Source of the DNA: Agromyces seonyuensis
Lineage (GTDB): Bacteria > Actinomycetota > Actinomycetes > Actinomycetales > Microbacteriaceae
Assembly (NCBI RefSeq): GCF_009789225.1
Contig: NZ_WSTA01000001.1
Span: 62,001-126,000 of the forward strand
Direction: 5' to 3'
Length of the DNA: 64,000 nucleotides
Every line of letters begins with the position of its first letter. The first letter of the stretch is position 1. The notes below the pieces were generated by a model that saw nothing but the letters and a program-made list of their open reading frames with translations, ran no database searches and was not told where the DNA came from. The position numbers and the translations under genes were made by a program. Shown in pieces: positions 38,222 through 46,659 of the stretch.

Positions 38222-40203
38222 TGAGCGAGGGCCCCGTCGCCCGGGTGCTCGTCGACTCGCCGCTGCCGCAGCTCGACCAGCTGTTCGACTACCGGGTCCC
38301 CGCAGCGATGGCGGCGGAGGCGGTGGTCGGCGCGCGCGTGCGCGTGCCGCTCCGCACGGGCGGGCGCATCGCGCAGGGGTGGATCGTCGAGCTCGTCGAG
38401 ACGAGCGAGTACGAGGGACGCCTCAGCGAGGTCGAGCAGGTCGTCGGCGCCGTCGGACTGCTCCGGCCCGCCGTGTACGAGTTGGCCCGCCGCGCGGCCG
38501 ACCGCGCGGCGGGCACCGCGAGCGACGTCGTGCGCCTCGCGATCCCGTCGCGGTACGTGCGCGCCGAGAAGGCGTGGCTCGCGGGGCATCCCGAGCCCGG
38601 CCCGCTGCCGGCGCCTGCCGCCGACGGCGGTCCTGCGGTGACGGGCTACGCGCCCGGAGCCGTCGAGGCGGCGCTCGCGGCGGGGGAGCGGATGACGCTG
38701 GCGGCGATCCCCGCCCCGGTCGCGCTGCCGGACGGACGCTGGGTCGGCGCGTGGGCGCTCACGCTCGCGCAGGCCGCTGCTGCGACGCTCGCGAACGACC
38801 GCACTGCGCTGATCATCGTGCCGGACGCCCGCGACCAGGCGCAGGTCGAGGCGGCGCTCGAGACGCTCGTCGACCCGTCGCGCGTGCTGCGCACCGATGC
38901 GCGCCAGTCCGGAGCCGACCGATACCGGTCGTTCCTCGCCGCGACCGAGCCGCACGCCCGCATCCTCGTCGGCAACCGGTCCACCGTCTACGCGCCCGCC
39001 GAGCGGCTCGGCCTCATCGCGATCTGGGACGACGGCGACGCGCTGCATCGCGAACCCCTCGCGCCGGGCATCCATGCGCGCGACGCCGCGCTGCTGCGCC
39101 AGGAGCTCACCGGCTCGGCCCTCCTCTTCCTCGGGCACACCCGCACCGTCGAGGTGCAGCGGCTCGTGGAGGTCGGCTGGGTGCGGGCGATCCCGCGCGA
39201 GCGTGCGACCAAGCCCCACGTCATCCTCACGGCCCATCAGGGCGATGCCGATGACCCGCGCGAGCACGCCCGCATCCCGTCCGGCGCCTGGAAGGCGGCG
39301 AGCGACGCGCTGCGCGAAGGACCGGTGCTCGTGCAGGTGGCGCAGCCGGGCTATGCGCCGCTCGTCGTCTGCGGCGACTGCCGGGAGGCCGCGCACTGCC
39401 TCCGCTGCGGCGGCACGCTCGCGCTGCCGACGGCGGGCCGTGCGCCGCAGTGCCGCCTGTGCGGCGCCGGTGCGGGCGGCTGGAAGTGCCAGAACTGCGG
39501 GGGAGCGAAGCTCGTCCCGGCCGGCGCCGGCTCCGCGCGCACCGCCGAGGAGCTCGGCCGCGCCTTCCCGAACGTGCGCATCGTCCGCTCAGATGGCGAG
39601 CGCACGATCGAGCACGTGGATGCCTCGCCGCGGCTCGTCGTCGCCACGCGCGGCGCCGAGCCCGTTGCCGCGGGCGGCTACCGCGCCGTGCTCCTGCTCG
39701 ACGGCGAGCGGATGCTGCTGCGCGAGAGCCTGCGCGTCGCCGAAGACTGCCTGCGCTGGTGGTCGAACGCCGCCGCCCTCGCGGCGCCCGGTGCACCGGT
39801 GGCCCTCGTCGGCGTGGGCGGGGCGCTCGGCACGACGCTCGCGACCTGGCGGCACGACCGCTGGGTCGCCGCCGAACTCGCCGCCCGTCGCGAGCTCCGC
39901 TTCCCGCCCGCGGTCCGCGCCGTGAGCCTCGAGGCGCTCCCCGAGACGCTCACCGAGGTGCTCGAGCGGCTCCAGGCGGGCGACGCCGGGGCAGTGATCG
40001 ACGTGCTCGGTCCGAGCCCGGTCGACGAGGGACGGCTGCGGGCGATCGTCCGCGTCGACTACGGCCACGGCGCGCTGCTCGCGCGGGCGGTGCGCGCCGA
40101 ACTCGTGCGCCTCGCGACCGAGCGCCGCAAGCCGGTGGCCGGTCGACCGCCGCAGCGCGCCCGCAAGCTCCGGGTGCGCTTCGACGACCCCGAGGTGCCG
40201 TGA
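38221..40203 (+). CDS. priA: PriA-type primosomal protein N' without helicase motifs
   Basis: This 660-residue protein has the PriA layout but appears not to be an active helicase. The N-terminal 3'-end-binding domain (RVLVDSPLPQLDQLFDYRVP, GARVRVPLRTGGRIAQGWIVEL) is intact. The zinc-binding insert keeps all eight cysteines (CGDC, CLRC, CRLC, CQNC; around residues 384-425). Where active PriA has a GxGKT P-loop, this protein has ALTLAQAAAATLANDRTALIIV. The DEEH box is reduced to IAIWDDGDALHREP. Such degenerate PriA proteins are known in actinobacteria and may act only as a structural primosome protein. Its ATG overlaps the metK stop. Confidence 0.9.
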   Translation: MSEGPVARVLVDSPLPQLDQLFDYRVPAAMAAEAVVGARVRVPLRTGGRIAQGWIVELVETSEYEGRLSEVEQVVGAVGLLRPAVYELARRAADRAAGTASDVVRLAIPSRYVRAEKAWLAGHPEPGPLPAPAADGGPAVTGYAPGAVEAALAAGERMTLAAIPAPVALPDGRWVGAWALTLAQAAAATLANDRTALIIVPDARDQAQVEAALETLVDPSRVLRTDARQSGADRYRSFLAATEPHARILVGNRSTVYAPAERLGLIAIWDDGDALHREPLAPGIHARDAALLRQELTGSALLFLGHTRTVEVQRLVEVGWVRAIPRERATKPHVILTAHQGDADDPREHARIPSGAWKAASDALREGPVLVQVAQPGYAPLVVCGDCREAAHCLRCGGTLALPTAGRAPQCRLCGAGAGGWKCQNCGGAKLVPAGAGSARTAEELGRAFPNVRIVRSDGERTIEHVDASPRLVVATRGAEPVAAGGYRAVLLLDGERMLLRESLRVAEDCLRWWSNAAALAAPGAPVALVGVGGALGTTLATWRHDRWVAAELAARRELRFPPAVRAVSLEALPETLTEVLERLQAGDAGAVIDVLGPSPVDEGRLRAIVRVDYGHGALLARAVRAELVRLATERRKPVAGRPPQRARKLRVRFDDPEVP

Positions 40204-40312
40204 GCGCACATCCCGCCGGTATCTCGGTCGCCGCGCAATACGATTGCTCCAGCCGGCCATGCGGGAGGCCCTCGTCCGGTGACTGGACGCGAGGCGATTC
40301 GGGAGAACGGCC

Positions 40313-40819
40313 TCAGCCGATCGGGAACGCCAGCAGCGACGCGGTCGCCGTCGCGATCGTCTCGCCGTCGGCATCCACGACCTCGCCCTCGACGAAGATC
40401 ACGCGCCGGCCCGGCTTGACGACGCGGCCGCGCGCGGTGAGCCGGTGGCCGGCGCGGGCGGGCCGCAGGAAGCTGACCTTGAGCTCGATCGTCGTGTAGC
40501 CGGTGCCGGCGGGCAGCGTCGTGTGCCCGGCGCAGCCGAGTGCGGAGTCGAGGATGGTGCACAGCAGGCCGCCGTGCACCGAACCGATCGGGTTGTAGAG
40601 CGACTCGTCGGGGGTGCACTCGAACTCTGCACGGCCGTCCTCGACGGTCGTCAGCCGCATCAGCACGGCGCTCGCGATCGGCGCGGGCGGCAACTCCCCG
40701 TCGCGGATGGCGCGGAGGTAGTCGATGCCGGACGTCGTCGGCAGGGCGGCGAGGCCGACGGCGGTGTCCTCCCAGTGGATGCTCCGTTCGCGGGTCGGAT
40801 CGGTGTGCTGCGGTTCCAT
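40313..40819 (-). CDS. PaaI-family hotdog thioesterase
   Basis: This 168-residue protein has a hotdog fold with the PaaI/YbgC-type sequence YNPIGSVHGGLLCTILDSALGCAGHTTLP and FLRPARAGHRLTARGRVVKPGRRVIFVEGEV. The His-Gly-Gly in the first helix region and the following Asp form the likely thioester active site. It probably hydrolyses acyl-CoA; substrates cannot be told. The ATG at 40819 has an AGAGG ribosome binding site. It is convergent with priA and divergent from fmt. Confidence 0.87.
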   Translation of the reverse strand: MEPQHTDPTRERSIHWEDTAVGLAALPTTSGIDYLRAIRDGELPPAPIASAVLMRLTTVEDGRAEFECTPDESLYNPIGSVHGGLLCTILDSALGCAGHTTLPAGTGYTTIELKVSFLRPARAGHRLTARGRVVKPGRRVIFVEGEVVDADGETIATATASLLAFPIG

Positions 40820-40882
40820 GCGTGCGCCTCTCAGGTCGGGTCAGGCGTGGGGAGCCGGGTCGGCCTCCGCCCCCGCGCGACG

Positions 40883-40904
40883 ATCATCCCGCATCCGGGA
40901 TGAT
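40883..40904. promoter_or_regulatory. Perfect inverted repeat directly before the fmt ribosome binding site
   Basis: ATCATCCCG (40883-40891) and CGGGATGAT (40896-40904) form a 9-bp perfect dyad with a 4-nt centre. The GGAGGG ribosome binding site of fmt begins at the next base. It could be a protein-binding site or an RNA hairpin that limits initiation. Confidence 0.5.
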
Positions 40905-40910
40905 GGAGGG

Positions 40911-41837
40911 ATGCCCGCTCTGCGTCTCGTCTTCGCCGGAACCCCCGATGCCGCCGTCCCGTCCCTGGAACGGCTCGCCGCATCCGGGCACGAGATCGTC
41001 GCGGTCGTGACCCGGCCGGATGCGCCCCTCGGACGCAAGCGCGTGCTCACGCCGAGCCCGGTCGCGCAGGCGGCCGAGCGCTTGGGGTTGCCGGTCGTGA
41101 AGGCGGCGAAGCTGGATGCCGAGGCGACGGCCGCGATCGCCGCCCTCGAGCCCGATCTCGGCGTCATCGTCGCGTACGGGGGACTCGTGCGGGAACCGCT
41201 GCTCTCGACCCCGTCCCACGGGTGGATCAATCTGCACTTCTCGCTGCTGCCGAAGTGGCGCGGTGCCGCGCCCGTGCAGCACTCCCTCATCGCGGGCGAC
41301 GCCGAGGTCGGCGCGGCCGTGTTCCAGCTCGTCCCGGCGCTCGACGCGGGCGACGTCTTCGCGGAGCTCCGCGAGGCGGCGGGCGAGCGCACCGCGGGGG
41401 AGCTGCTCGCGCATCTCGCGGTCGTCGGCGGCGAGCTGCTCGCCGGGGTCGTCGACGGTATCGCCGACGGCACGGCGGTCTTGGTGCCGCAGACGGGCGA
41501 GCCGACCCTCGCACCGAAGCTCTCGATCGAGGACGGCCGCCTCGACCCGACCCGACCGGCGGCCGAACTCCTCGCCCGCTACCGGGGCGTCACGCCCGAG
41601 CCCGGCGCCTGGATGCCGGTGGCCGGCGCCCGTCTGAAGGTGCTCGAGGCCCGACCCGCCGTCGACGCGCCCGATCTTGAACCGGGGGAGTTCCGCGCTG
41701 AGAAGCGCCGCGTCCTCGTCGGCACGGCCGACGGCGCGCTCGAGCTCGTGCGCGTCCAGCCCGCGGGCAAAGGGCCGATGCACGCGGCCGACTGGGGCCG
41801 GGGACTCCCGGCCGCCCTCGCGGTCGATCCCGCCTGA
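40911..41837 (+). CDS. fmt: Methionyl-tRNA formyltransferase
   Basis: Fmt formylates the initiator Met-tRNA using 10-formyltetrahydrofolate. The 308-residue protein has the N-terminal LRLVFAGTPDAAVPSLERLAASGHEIVAVVTRPDAPLGR, the formyl-folate site in NLHFSLLPKWRGAAPVQ, and the C-terminal OB-like domain that holds tRNA. The ATG at 40911 follows GGAGGG at once. It heads fmt-rsmB-rpe, although rsmB has its own leaderless-type promoter. Confidence 0.96.
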   Translation: MPALRLVFAGTPDAAVPSLERLAASGHEIVAVVTRPDAPLGRKRVLTPSPVAQAAERLGLPVVKAAKLDAEATAAIAALEPDLGVIVAYGGLVREPLLSTPSHGWINLHFSLLPKWRGAAPVQHSLIAGDAEVGAAVFQLVPALDAGDVFAELREAAGERTAGELLAHLAVVGGELLAGVVDGIADGTAVLVPQTGEPTLAPKLSIEDGRLDPTRPAAELLARYRGVTPEPGAWMPVAGARLKVLEARPAVDAPDLEPGEFRAEKRRVLVGTADGALELVRVQPAGKGPMHAADWGRGLPAALAVDPA

Positions 41838-41847
41838 CCGCGCCATT

Positions 41848-41913
41848 CCCGCGAGCGGGTAGGTGTGGTCGGTTGCGGCCCCGCTCGACCCGCGAGATCT
41901 ACCCACTCGCGGA
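41848..41913. repeat. 66-bp extended palindrome in the fmt-rsmB gap
   Basis: Arms at 41848-41864 and 41897-41913 pair at 15 of 17 positions (CCGCGAG...GGGTAG against CTACCC...CTCGCGG). Inside them GGTCG (41867-41871) pairs with CGACC (41886-41890), and GCGG with CCGC at the tip. The whole can fold as one long hairpin. It looks like a dispersed repeat that may also end fmt transcripts. Confidence 0.6.
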
Positions 41914-41978
41914 GGGGACGGAGCGCGGCCGGCGCGAAAGGGGTATTCGTAGCCCAGGGGAGGCGGAGGCGAGTCGCC

Positions 41979-41984
41979 TACGCT
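41979..41984 (+). promoter_or_regulatory. -10 element of rsmB
   Basis: TACGCT lies 6 nt before the GTG at 41991, a leaderless arrangement. The segment around 41940-41960 is the promoter region, with no clear -35. Confidence 0.45.
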
Positions 41985-41990
41985 TGAGAG

Positions 41991-43508
41991 GTGAGTGACG
42001 AGCGACGCGGCGGCCCGCGGCAGGGCGGCGAAGGCGGACGACAGCGACACGGAGGCCGCCAGGGCGGCGGTTCCGGCGGACGCCAGGGCGATCGCCGCGG
42101 CGGCTCCGGTCCCCGCCGGCAGACGAGTCGGAACTACGTCGCGCTCTCGCGCATCGTCGCGCTCGAGGTGCTGCAGGCCGTGCGCGACGACGAGGCGTAC
42201 GCGAACCTCCTGCTGCCCGTGCGCATCGAGCGCGCCAAGCTCGACCGTGCGGACGCCGGGCTCGCGACCGAGCTGACCTACGGCACGCTCCGGCGCCGCG
42301 GCACCTACGACGCGATCATCGAACTCGCCGCCGACCGGCCGACCGACCGCATCGATCCCGACGCGCTCGACATCCTCCGGCTCGGCGTCCATCAGCTGCT
42401 CTCGATGCGCGTGCCGACGCATGCGGCCGTCGACGAGTCGGTCGGCCTCGCGCACAAGTTCGCGCCGTGGGCGACGGGCTTCGTGAACGCCGTGCTGCGC
42501 ACCGTCTCCCGCTCGACCGCGGAGCAGTGGGAGACCTGGCTCGCCGAGGACGCCCTCGACGAGGATGGCCGCCTGTCGGTGCTGACCTCGCACCCCGAAT
42601 GGATCATCCGCGCCCTGCGCGCCGCACTCGACCGGGAGGGCCGTGGCGAGGAGATCCGCGACCTGCTCGACGCCGACAACGCCTCGCCCCGCGTCAACCT
42701 CGTCGCCCTGCCGGGCCTCGGCCTGCCGGAGCCCGCCGAGCTCGGCACCGCCGACTCCTACTCGCCGGTCGGCTTCACCGCGGCCGACCCGCTCGACCTC
42801 GTCGCCGGCCACGAGGGGCGCGTGCGCGTGCAGGACGAGGGCTCGCAGCTCGCCGCCCTCGCGCTCAGCCGGGCGACGCCGGTGCGGCCGGGGGAGCGCT
42901 GGCTCGACCTCTGCGCCGGTCCCGGCGGCAAGGCCGCGCTGCTCGCGGCCGAGGCGCTCGCGGGCGGGGCGGTCCTCGTCTCCAACGAGGCGGTGCCGGT
43001 GCGCGCCGACCTCGTGCGCAATGCCTTGGCGGCCGTGCCGAGCGAGCATCCGGTGCTCGTCGGCGACGGCCGCGCGATCGCGGACGTCCCCGAGAGCGCC
43101 GGCGGCTACGACCGCATTCTCCTGGATGCCCCGTGCACCGGCCTCGGCGCCCTCCGCCGCCGACCCGAGGCGCGCTGGCGCAAGGCGCCGACCGACGTCC
43201 CCGAGCTCACGAAGCTGCAGGGCGAGCTCGTCGACGCGGCGATCGCGGCCTTGAAGCCCGGCGGCATCCTGGCCTACGTGACGTGCTCGCCGCACACGGC
43301 CGAGACCTTCGGTTCGCTCGGCGGCGCGCTCGCCCGCCACGCCGGGGTGCTCGAGCAGCTGCCGACCGCCGAGGTCGTGCAGGGCGTCGCGAACACGGAG
43401 CTCGATCTCGCGGGCGACCCGTTCACGGTGCAGCTCTGGCCGCACCGGCACGGCACCGACGCGATGTTCATCGCGCTGCTCCGCAAGCGGGACGTCGCAG
43501 GCTCCTGA
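41991..43508 (+). CDS. rsmB: 16S rRNA m5C967 methyltransferase (RsmB/NOL1 family)
   Basis: This 505-residue protein methylates a cytosine in 16S rRNA. It has three parts: an unusual Arg/Gly/Gln-rich N-terminal tail (residues 2-45, with repeated GGRQ and RGG units), a NusB-like RNA-binding domain (about 46-185), and a SAM-dependent methyltransferase domain (motif I LDLCAGPGGKAALLA, motif IV LLDAPCTGLGALRRRPEARWRK, motif VI YVTCSPHTAETFG with the catalytic Cys). The start is GTG 41991. The RG-rich tail is an extra RNA-binding-like segment absent from the E. coli protein. Confidence 0.93.
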   Translation: MSDERRGGPRQGGEGGRQRHGGRQGGGSGGRQGDRRGGSGPRRQTSRNYVALSRIVALEVLQAVRDDEAYANLLLPVRIERAKLDRADAGLATELTYGTLRRRGTYDAIIELAADRPTDRIDPDALDILRLGVHQLLSMRVPTHAAVDESVGLAHKFAPWATGFVNAVLRTVSRSTAEQWETWLAEDALDEDGRLSVLTSHPEWIIRALRAALDREGRGEEIRDLLDADNASPRVNLVALPGLGLPEPAELGTADSYSPVGFTAADPLDLVAGHEGRVRVQDEGSQLAALALSRATPVRPGERWLDLCAGPGGKAALLAAEALAGGAVLVSNEAVPVRADLVRNALAAVPSEHPVLVGDGRAIADVPESAGGYDRILLDAPCTGLGALRRRPEARWRKAPTDVPELTKLQGELVDAAIAALKPGGILAYVTCSPHTAETFGSLGGALARHAGVLEQLPTAEVVQGVANTELDLAGDPFTVQLWPHRHGTDAMFIALLRKRDVAGS

Positions 43509-43519
43509 TCCGGCCGAAG

Positions 43520-43525
43520 TAGGCT
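43520..43525 (+). promoter_or_regulatory. -10 element of rpe
   Basis: TAGGCT lies exactly 7 nt before the ATG at 43533 and only 12 nt past the rsmB stop. Confidence 0.5.
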
Positions 43526-43532
43526 GGCGGCC

Positions 43533-44195
43533 ATGACGACGCGGATCAATCCGAGCATCCTGGCCGCCGATTTCGCCAACTTCGAGCGCGAGCTCGGGCG
43601 CATCGCCAACGCCGACCTCGCGCACATCGACGTCATGGACAACCACTTCGTGCCGAACCTCACGTTCGGACTCGCGATGGTCGAGCGGCTCCAGCAGGTC
43701 ACGCCGATCCCGCTCGATCTGCACCTCATGATCGACGACCCCGATCGCTGGGCCCCGATCTACGCCGAGACCGGCGCCTACTCGGTGACCTTCCACGCCG
43801 AGGCGGCGGCCGAGCCGGTCGCGCTCGCGCGTCGACTCCGCGAGATCGGTGCGCGCGCCGGCATCGCGCTGAAGCCCGGCACCGACTTGGATGCCTATCT
43901 CGAACTGCTCCCGGAGTTCGACCAGATCCTCGTGATGACGGTCGAGCCCGGGTTCGGCGGCCAGTCGTTCATGCCGGCGACGATGCCGAAGCTGCGTCGG
44001 TTGCGCGAGGCGGTCGACGCGTCGGGGCTCGACGTGTGGCTGCAGGTCGACGGCGGCATCGCCGCCGACACGATCGCGATCGCGGCGGAGGCCGGCGCCG
44101 ACACGTTCGTCGCGGGCTCCGCCGTCTACGGCGGGGAGGTGCCCGCCGACCGCATCGAGGAACTGCGGGCGCTCGCCGCCGCGCACGCGCACTGA
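43533..44195 (+). CDS. rpe: Ribulose-phosphate 3-epimerase
   Basis: This enzyme interconverts ribulose 5-phosphate and xylulose 5-phosphate in the pentose phosphate pathway. The 220-residue TIM barrel begins [20 protein letters not shown]. It has the metal/catalytic residues in [16 protein letters not shown] and [12 protein letters not shown], then [13 protein letters not shown] and the phosphate site [11 protein letters not shown] with AGSAVYG. The ATG at 43533 is backed by a TAGGCT box 7 nt upstream, suggesting its own leaderless message. Confidence 0.96.
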   Translation: MTTRINPSILAADFANFERELGRIANADLAHIDVMDNHFVPNLTFGLAMVERLQQVTPIPLDLHLMIDDPDRWAPIYAETGAYSVTFHAEAAAEPVALARRLREIGARAGIALKPGTDLDAYLELLPEFDQILVMTVEPGFGGQSFMPATMPKLRRLREAVDASGLDVWLQVDGGIAADTIAIAAEAGADTFVAGSAVYGGEVPADRIEELRALAAAHAH

Positions 44196-44249
44196 GCGGA
44201 GGCGGGGTCGCGCGTCGTCATCCGGTCCGGGTCGTGCGCGAAAGGCGGA

Positions 44250-44255
44250 TAGCCT
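44250..44255 (+). promoter_or_regulatory. -10 element of the his cluster
   Basis: TAGCCT lies 7 nt before the GTG at 44263. Confidence 0.45.
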
Positions 44256-44262
44256 AGAACGC

Positions 44263-44526
44263 GTGAAAACGTTCGACGAGCTCTTCATCGAGCTGTCCGA
44301 GAAGGCTCGCACGCGCCCCGAGGGTTCCGGCACGGTCCGCGAACTCGACGCCGGCGTGCATGCCATCGGCAAGAAGATCGTCGAGGAGGCGGCCGAGGTC
44401 TGGATGGCCGCCGAATACCAGAGCGACGACGAGACCGCCGAGGAGATCTCCCAGCTCCTCTACCACCTGCAGGTGCTCCTGCTCGCCAAAGGCCTGAGCC
44501 CGGCCGACGTGTACCGACATCTCTGA
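44263..44526 (+). CDS. hisE: Phosphoribosyl-ATP pyrophosphatase
   Basis: HisE hydrolyses phosphoribosyl-ATP in the second step of histidine synthesis. The 87-residue protein is a complete stand-alone MazG-like helical domain, with the metal-binding acidic residues in [34 protein letters not shown]-type order (the EEAAE and EEISQ clusters). The start is GTG 44263. It lies 11 bp before hisG. HisI, which does the next step, is separate and three genes downstream. Confidence 0.96.
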   Translation: MKTFDELFIELSEKARTRPEGSGTVRELDAGVHAIGKKIVEEAAEVWMAAEYQSDDETAEEISQLLYHLQVLLLAKGLSPADVYRHL

Positions 44527-44537
44527 GGTCCGCCCAG

Positions 44538-45410
44538 ATGTCCGATCCGTACCGTCACGAAAGCCAGGGAATGCTCCGTATCGCCGTGCCCAACAAGGGC
44601 GCCCTCTCCGAAACCGCCGCCCAGATGCTCTGGGAGGCCGGGTACACGGGCCGCAAGGACCCGCGCGACCTCGTCGTCTCCGACCCCGCCAACGGGGTCG
44701 AGTTCTTCTACCTCCGTCCCCGCGACATCGCCACGTACGTGGGCTCGGGGGCGCTCGACGTCGGCCTCACGGGCCGCGATCTGCTGCTCGACTCCGGCAG
44801 CGAGGCGCATGAGATCGCCGCGCTCGGCTTCGGCGGCTCCACGTTCCGCTTCGCGGCACCGGCGGGCGCCTTCAGCGAGCTCGCCGAGCTCGAGGGCGTC
44901 CGCATCGCCACGAGCTACCCGGGCCTCGTCGGCGAGTTCCTCGCCCGCAGCGGCGTGAGCGCGACGCTCGTCAAGCTCGACGGCGCCGTGGAGTCGGCCG
45001 TGCAGCTCGGCGTCGCCGACGCCGTCGCCGACGTCGTGTCGACCGGCTCGACCCTCCGCAAGGCGGGCCTCGAGATCTTCGGCCCGGTCATCCTCGAATC
45101 GGATGCCGTGCTCATCGGCACCGACGAGACGATCCCCGGCATCGCGACGCTCGTTCGTCGTCTCCAGGGCGTCGTCGTCGCCCGCGACTGGGTGCTCCTC
45201 GACTACGACGTGCCGGTCGCCGAGCTCGAGCACGCCACGGCGGCCGTGCCGGGCTTCGAGTCGCCGACGGTGTCGCCGCTGCACGATCCCGAGTGGGTCG
45301 CCGTGCGCGTCATGATCAAGCGCAAGGGCATGAACCGGGTGATGGACGACCTCTACGCGCTCGGCGCGCGGGCCATCCTCGTCTCGGCCATCCACGCGGC
45401 GCGGTTGTAA
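44538..45410 (+). CDS. hisG: ATP phosphoribosyltransferase (long form)
   Basis: HisG joins ATP and PRPP in the first, feedback-inhibited step of histidine synthesis. The 290-residue protein is the long form: a two-lobed catalytic part with [13 protein letters not shown] and the PRPP loop [16 protein letters not shown], then a C-terminal ACT-like histidine-binding domain from about residue 215 ([19 protein letters not shown]). The start at 44538 has a GAGGT site 8 nt upstream; an ATG at 44571 gives the N-terminus most homologues have. Confidence 0.95.
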   Translation: MSDPYRHESQGMLRIAVPNKGALSETAAQMLWEAGYTGRKDPRDLVVSDPANGVEFFYLRPRDIATYVGSGALDVGLTGRDLLLDSGSEAHEIAALGFGGSTFRFAAPAGAFSELAELEGVRIATSYPGLVGEFLARSGVSATLVKLDGAVESAVQLGVADAVADVVSTGSTLRKAGLEIFGPVILESDAVLIGTDETIPGIATLVRRLQGVVVARDWVLLDYDVPVAELEHATAAVPGFESPTVSPLHDPEWVAVRVMIKRKGMNRVMDDLYALGARAILVSAIHAARL

Positions 45411-45422
45411 GGGAGGGTCTCG

Positions 45423-46184
45423 ATGAGCCTCGCCGTCCGCGTCATCCCGTGTCTCGACGTCGCCGCGGGCCGCGTCGTCAAGGGCGTCAACTTCCTCGAC
45501 CTGCGCGATGCGGGCGACCCCGTCGAGCTCGCGGCGCTCTACGCCGGCCAGGGCGCCGACGAGCTGACGTTCCTCGACGTCACCGCGACCGTCGACGAGC
45601 GCGCCACCACCTACGAGATGGTGCAGCGCGTCGCCGAGCAGGTGTTCATCCCGCTGACCGTCGGCGGCGGTGTGCGCTCCTCGGAGGACGTCGCGCGCCT
45701 GCTCGGCCACGGCGCCGACAAGATCGGCGTCAACTCGGCGGCGATCGCCCGGCCTGCGCTGCTCTCCGAGATCGCCGACCGCTTCGGCGCCCAGGTGCTG
45801 GTGCTCTCGCTCGACGTGAAGCGCTCCGATCGCACCGAGTCCGGGTTCGTCGTCACGACGCACGGCGGCCGCACCGAGACGGCGCTCGACGCGCTCGCGT
45901 GGGCGAAGCACGCCGTCGAGCTCGGCGCCGGCGAACTGCTCGTCAACTCCATCGACGCCGACGGCACGAAGGCCGGCTTCGACCTCGAGCTCACGGCGCT
46001 CATGCACGAGCTCTCGAGCGTGCCGGTGATCGCCTCCGGCGGTGCCGGTTCGGCCGCCGACTTCGCCCCCGCCTGGCGCGCGGGCGCCGACGCGATGCTC
46101 GCCGCATCGATCTTCCACAACCGCGAGGTGACCGTCGGCGAGGTCAAGCGGGCCCTCGCCGCCGAGGGGGCGATCGTGCGATGA
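45423..46184 (+). CDS. hisF: Imidazole glycerol phosphate synthase subunit HisF
   Basis: HisF is the cyclase subunit that, with HisH, makes imidazole glycerol phosphate and AICAR. The 253-residue barrel has the catalytic Asp residues in [18 protein letters not shown] and [15 protein letters not shown], the phosphate sites [11 protein letters not shown] and [11 protein letters not shown]. It lies 12 bp after hisG with a GGGAGGG ribosome binding site, and overlaps hisI by 4 bp. hisH is not in the window. Confidence 0.97.
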   Translation: MSLAVRVIPCLDVAAGRVVKGVNFLDLRDAGDPVELAALYAGQGADELTFLDVTATVDERATTYEMVQRVAEQVFIPLTVGGGVRSSEDVARLLGHGADKIGVNSAAIARPALLSEIADRFGAQVLVLSLDVKRSDRTESGFVVTTHGGRTETALDALAWAKHAVELGAGELLVNSIDADGTKAGFDLELTALMHELSSVPVIASGGAGSAADFAPAWRAGADAMLAASIFHNREVTVGEVKRALAAEGAIVR

Positions 46185-46612
46185 CCGATCCGACGAACGA
46201 GGATGCCGCCGCCGGCGACGCCGAGGAATTCGAGCTCACGAGCGAGCACTGGGATGCGACCGGGTCCGTGCTCGACCGGGCGGCGTTCAACGCCGACGGG
46301 CTGCTGCCCGCGGTCATCCAGCAGTGGGACACCCGCGAGGTGCTCATGCTCGCCTGGATGGACCGAGAGGCCCTGCGCCGCACGCTCAGCGAGGGCCGCG
46401 TCACCTTCTGGTCGCGCTCCCGCCAGGAGTACTGGCGCAAGGGCGACACGTCCGGCCACGCCCAGTACGTGCGCGGCGCCGCCCTCGACTGCGACGGCGA
46501 CACGCTGCTCGTGAGCGTCGAGCAGGTCGGCGCGGCCTGCCACACCGGCACCCGCACCTGCTTCGACGGCGACCCGCTCGCCGTCGTGCAGGGCGAACTC
46601 CCGGTCACCTGA
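46181..46612 (+). CDS. hisI: Phosphoribosyl-AMP cyclohydrolase
   Basis: HisI opens the purine ring of phosphoribosyl-AMP. The 143-residue protein has [57 protein letters not shown] and the zinc-binding CHTGTRTCF. It has a short acidic N-terminal extension before the domain. Its ATG overlaps the hisF stop by 4 bp. A 47-bp gap with a strong ribosome binding site separates it from trpE, so his and trp genes may share a message. Confidence 0.96.
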   Translation: MTDPTNEDAAAGDAEEFELTSEHWDATGSVLDRAAFNADGLLPAVIQQWDTREVLMLAWMDREALRRTLSEGRVTFWSRSRQEYWRKGDTSGHAQYVRGAALDCDGDTLLVSVEQVGAACHTGTRTCFDGDPLAVVQGELPVT

Positions 46613-46659
46613 CTCAGCACCCTGATCCCGCACCCCACGCATCCCCCGATCGAGGAGCC

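Noticed and set aside
45413-45422. GGTCTCGAT near hisF (and again near 34376) as further copies of the carA repeat
   Set aside because: Only 9-10 bases match, there is no inverted second arm, and the matches lie in ribosome binding or start regions, so chance is the simpler explanation.
46613-46659. Trp attenuator with leader peptide before trpE
   Set aside because: The gap is only 47 bp, has no tandem Trp codons and no competing stems, so classic attenuation is unsupported.
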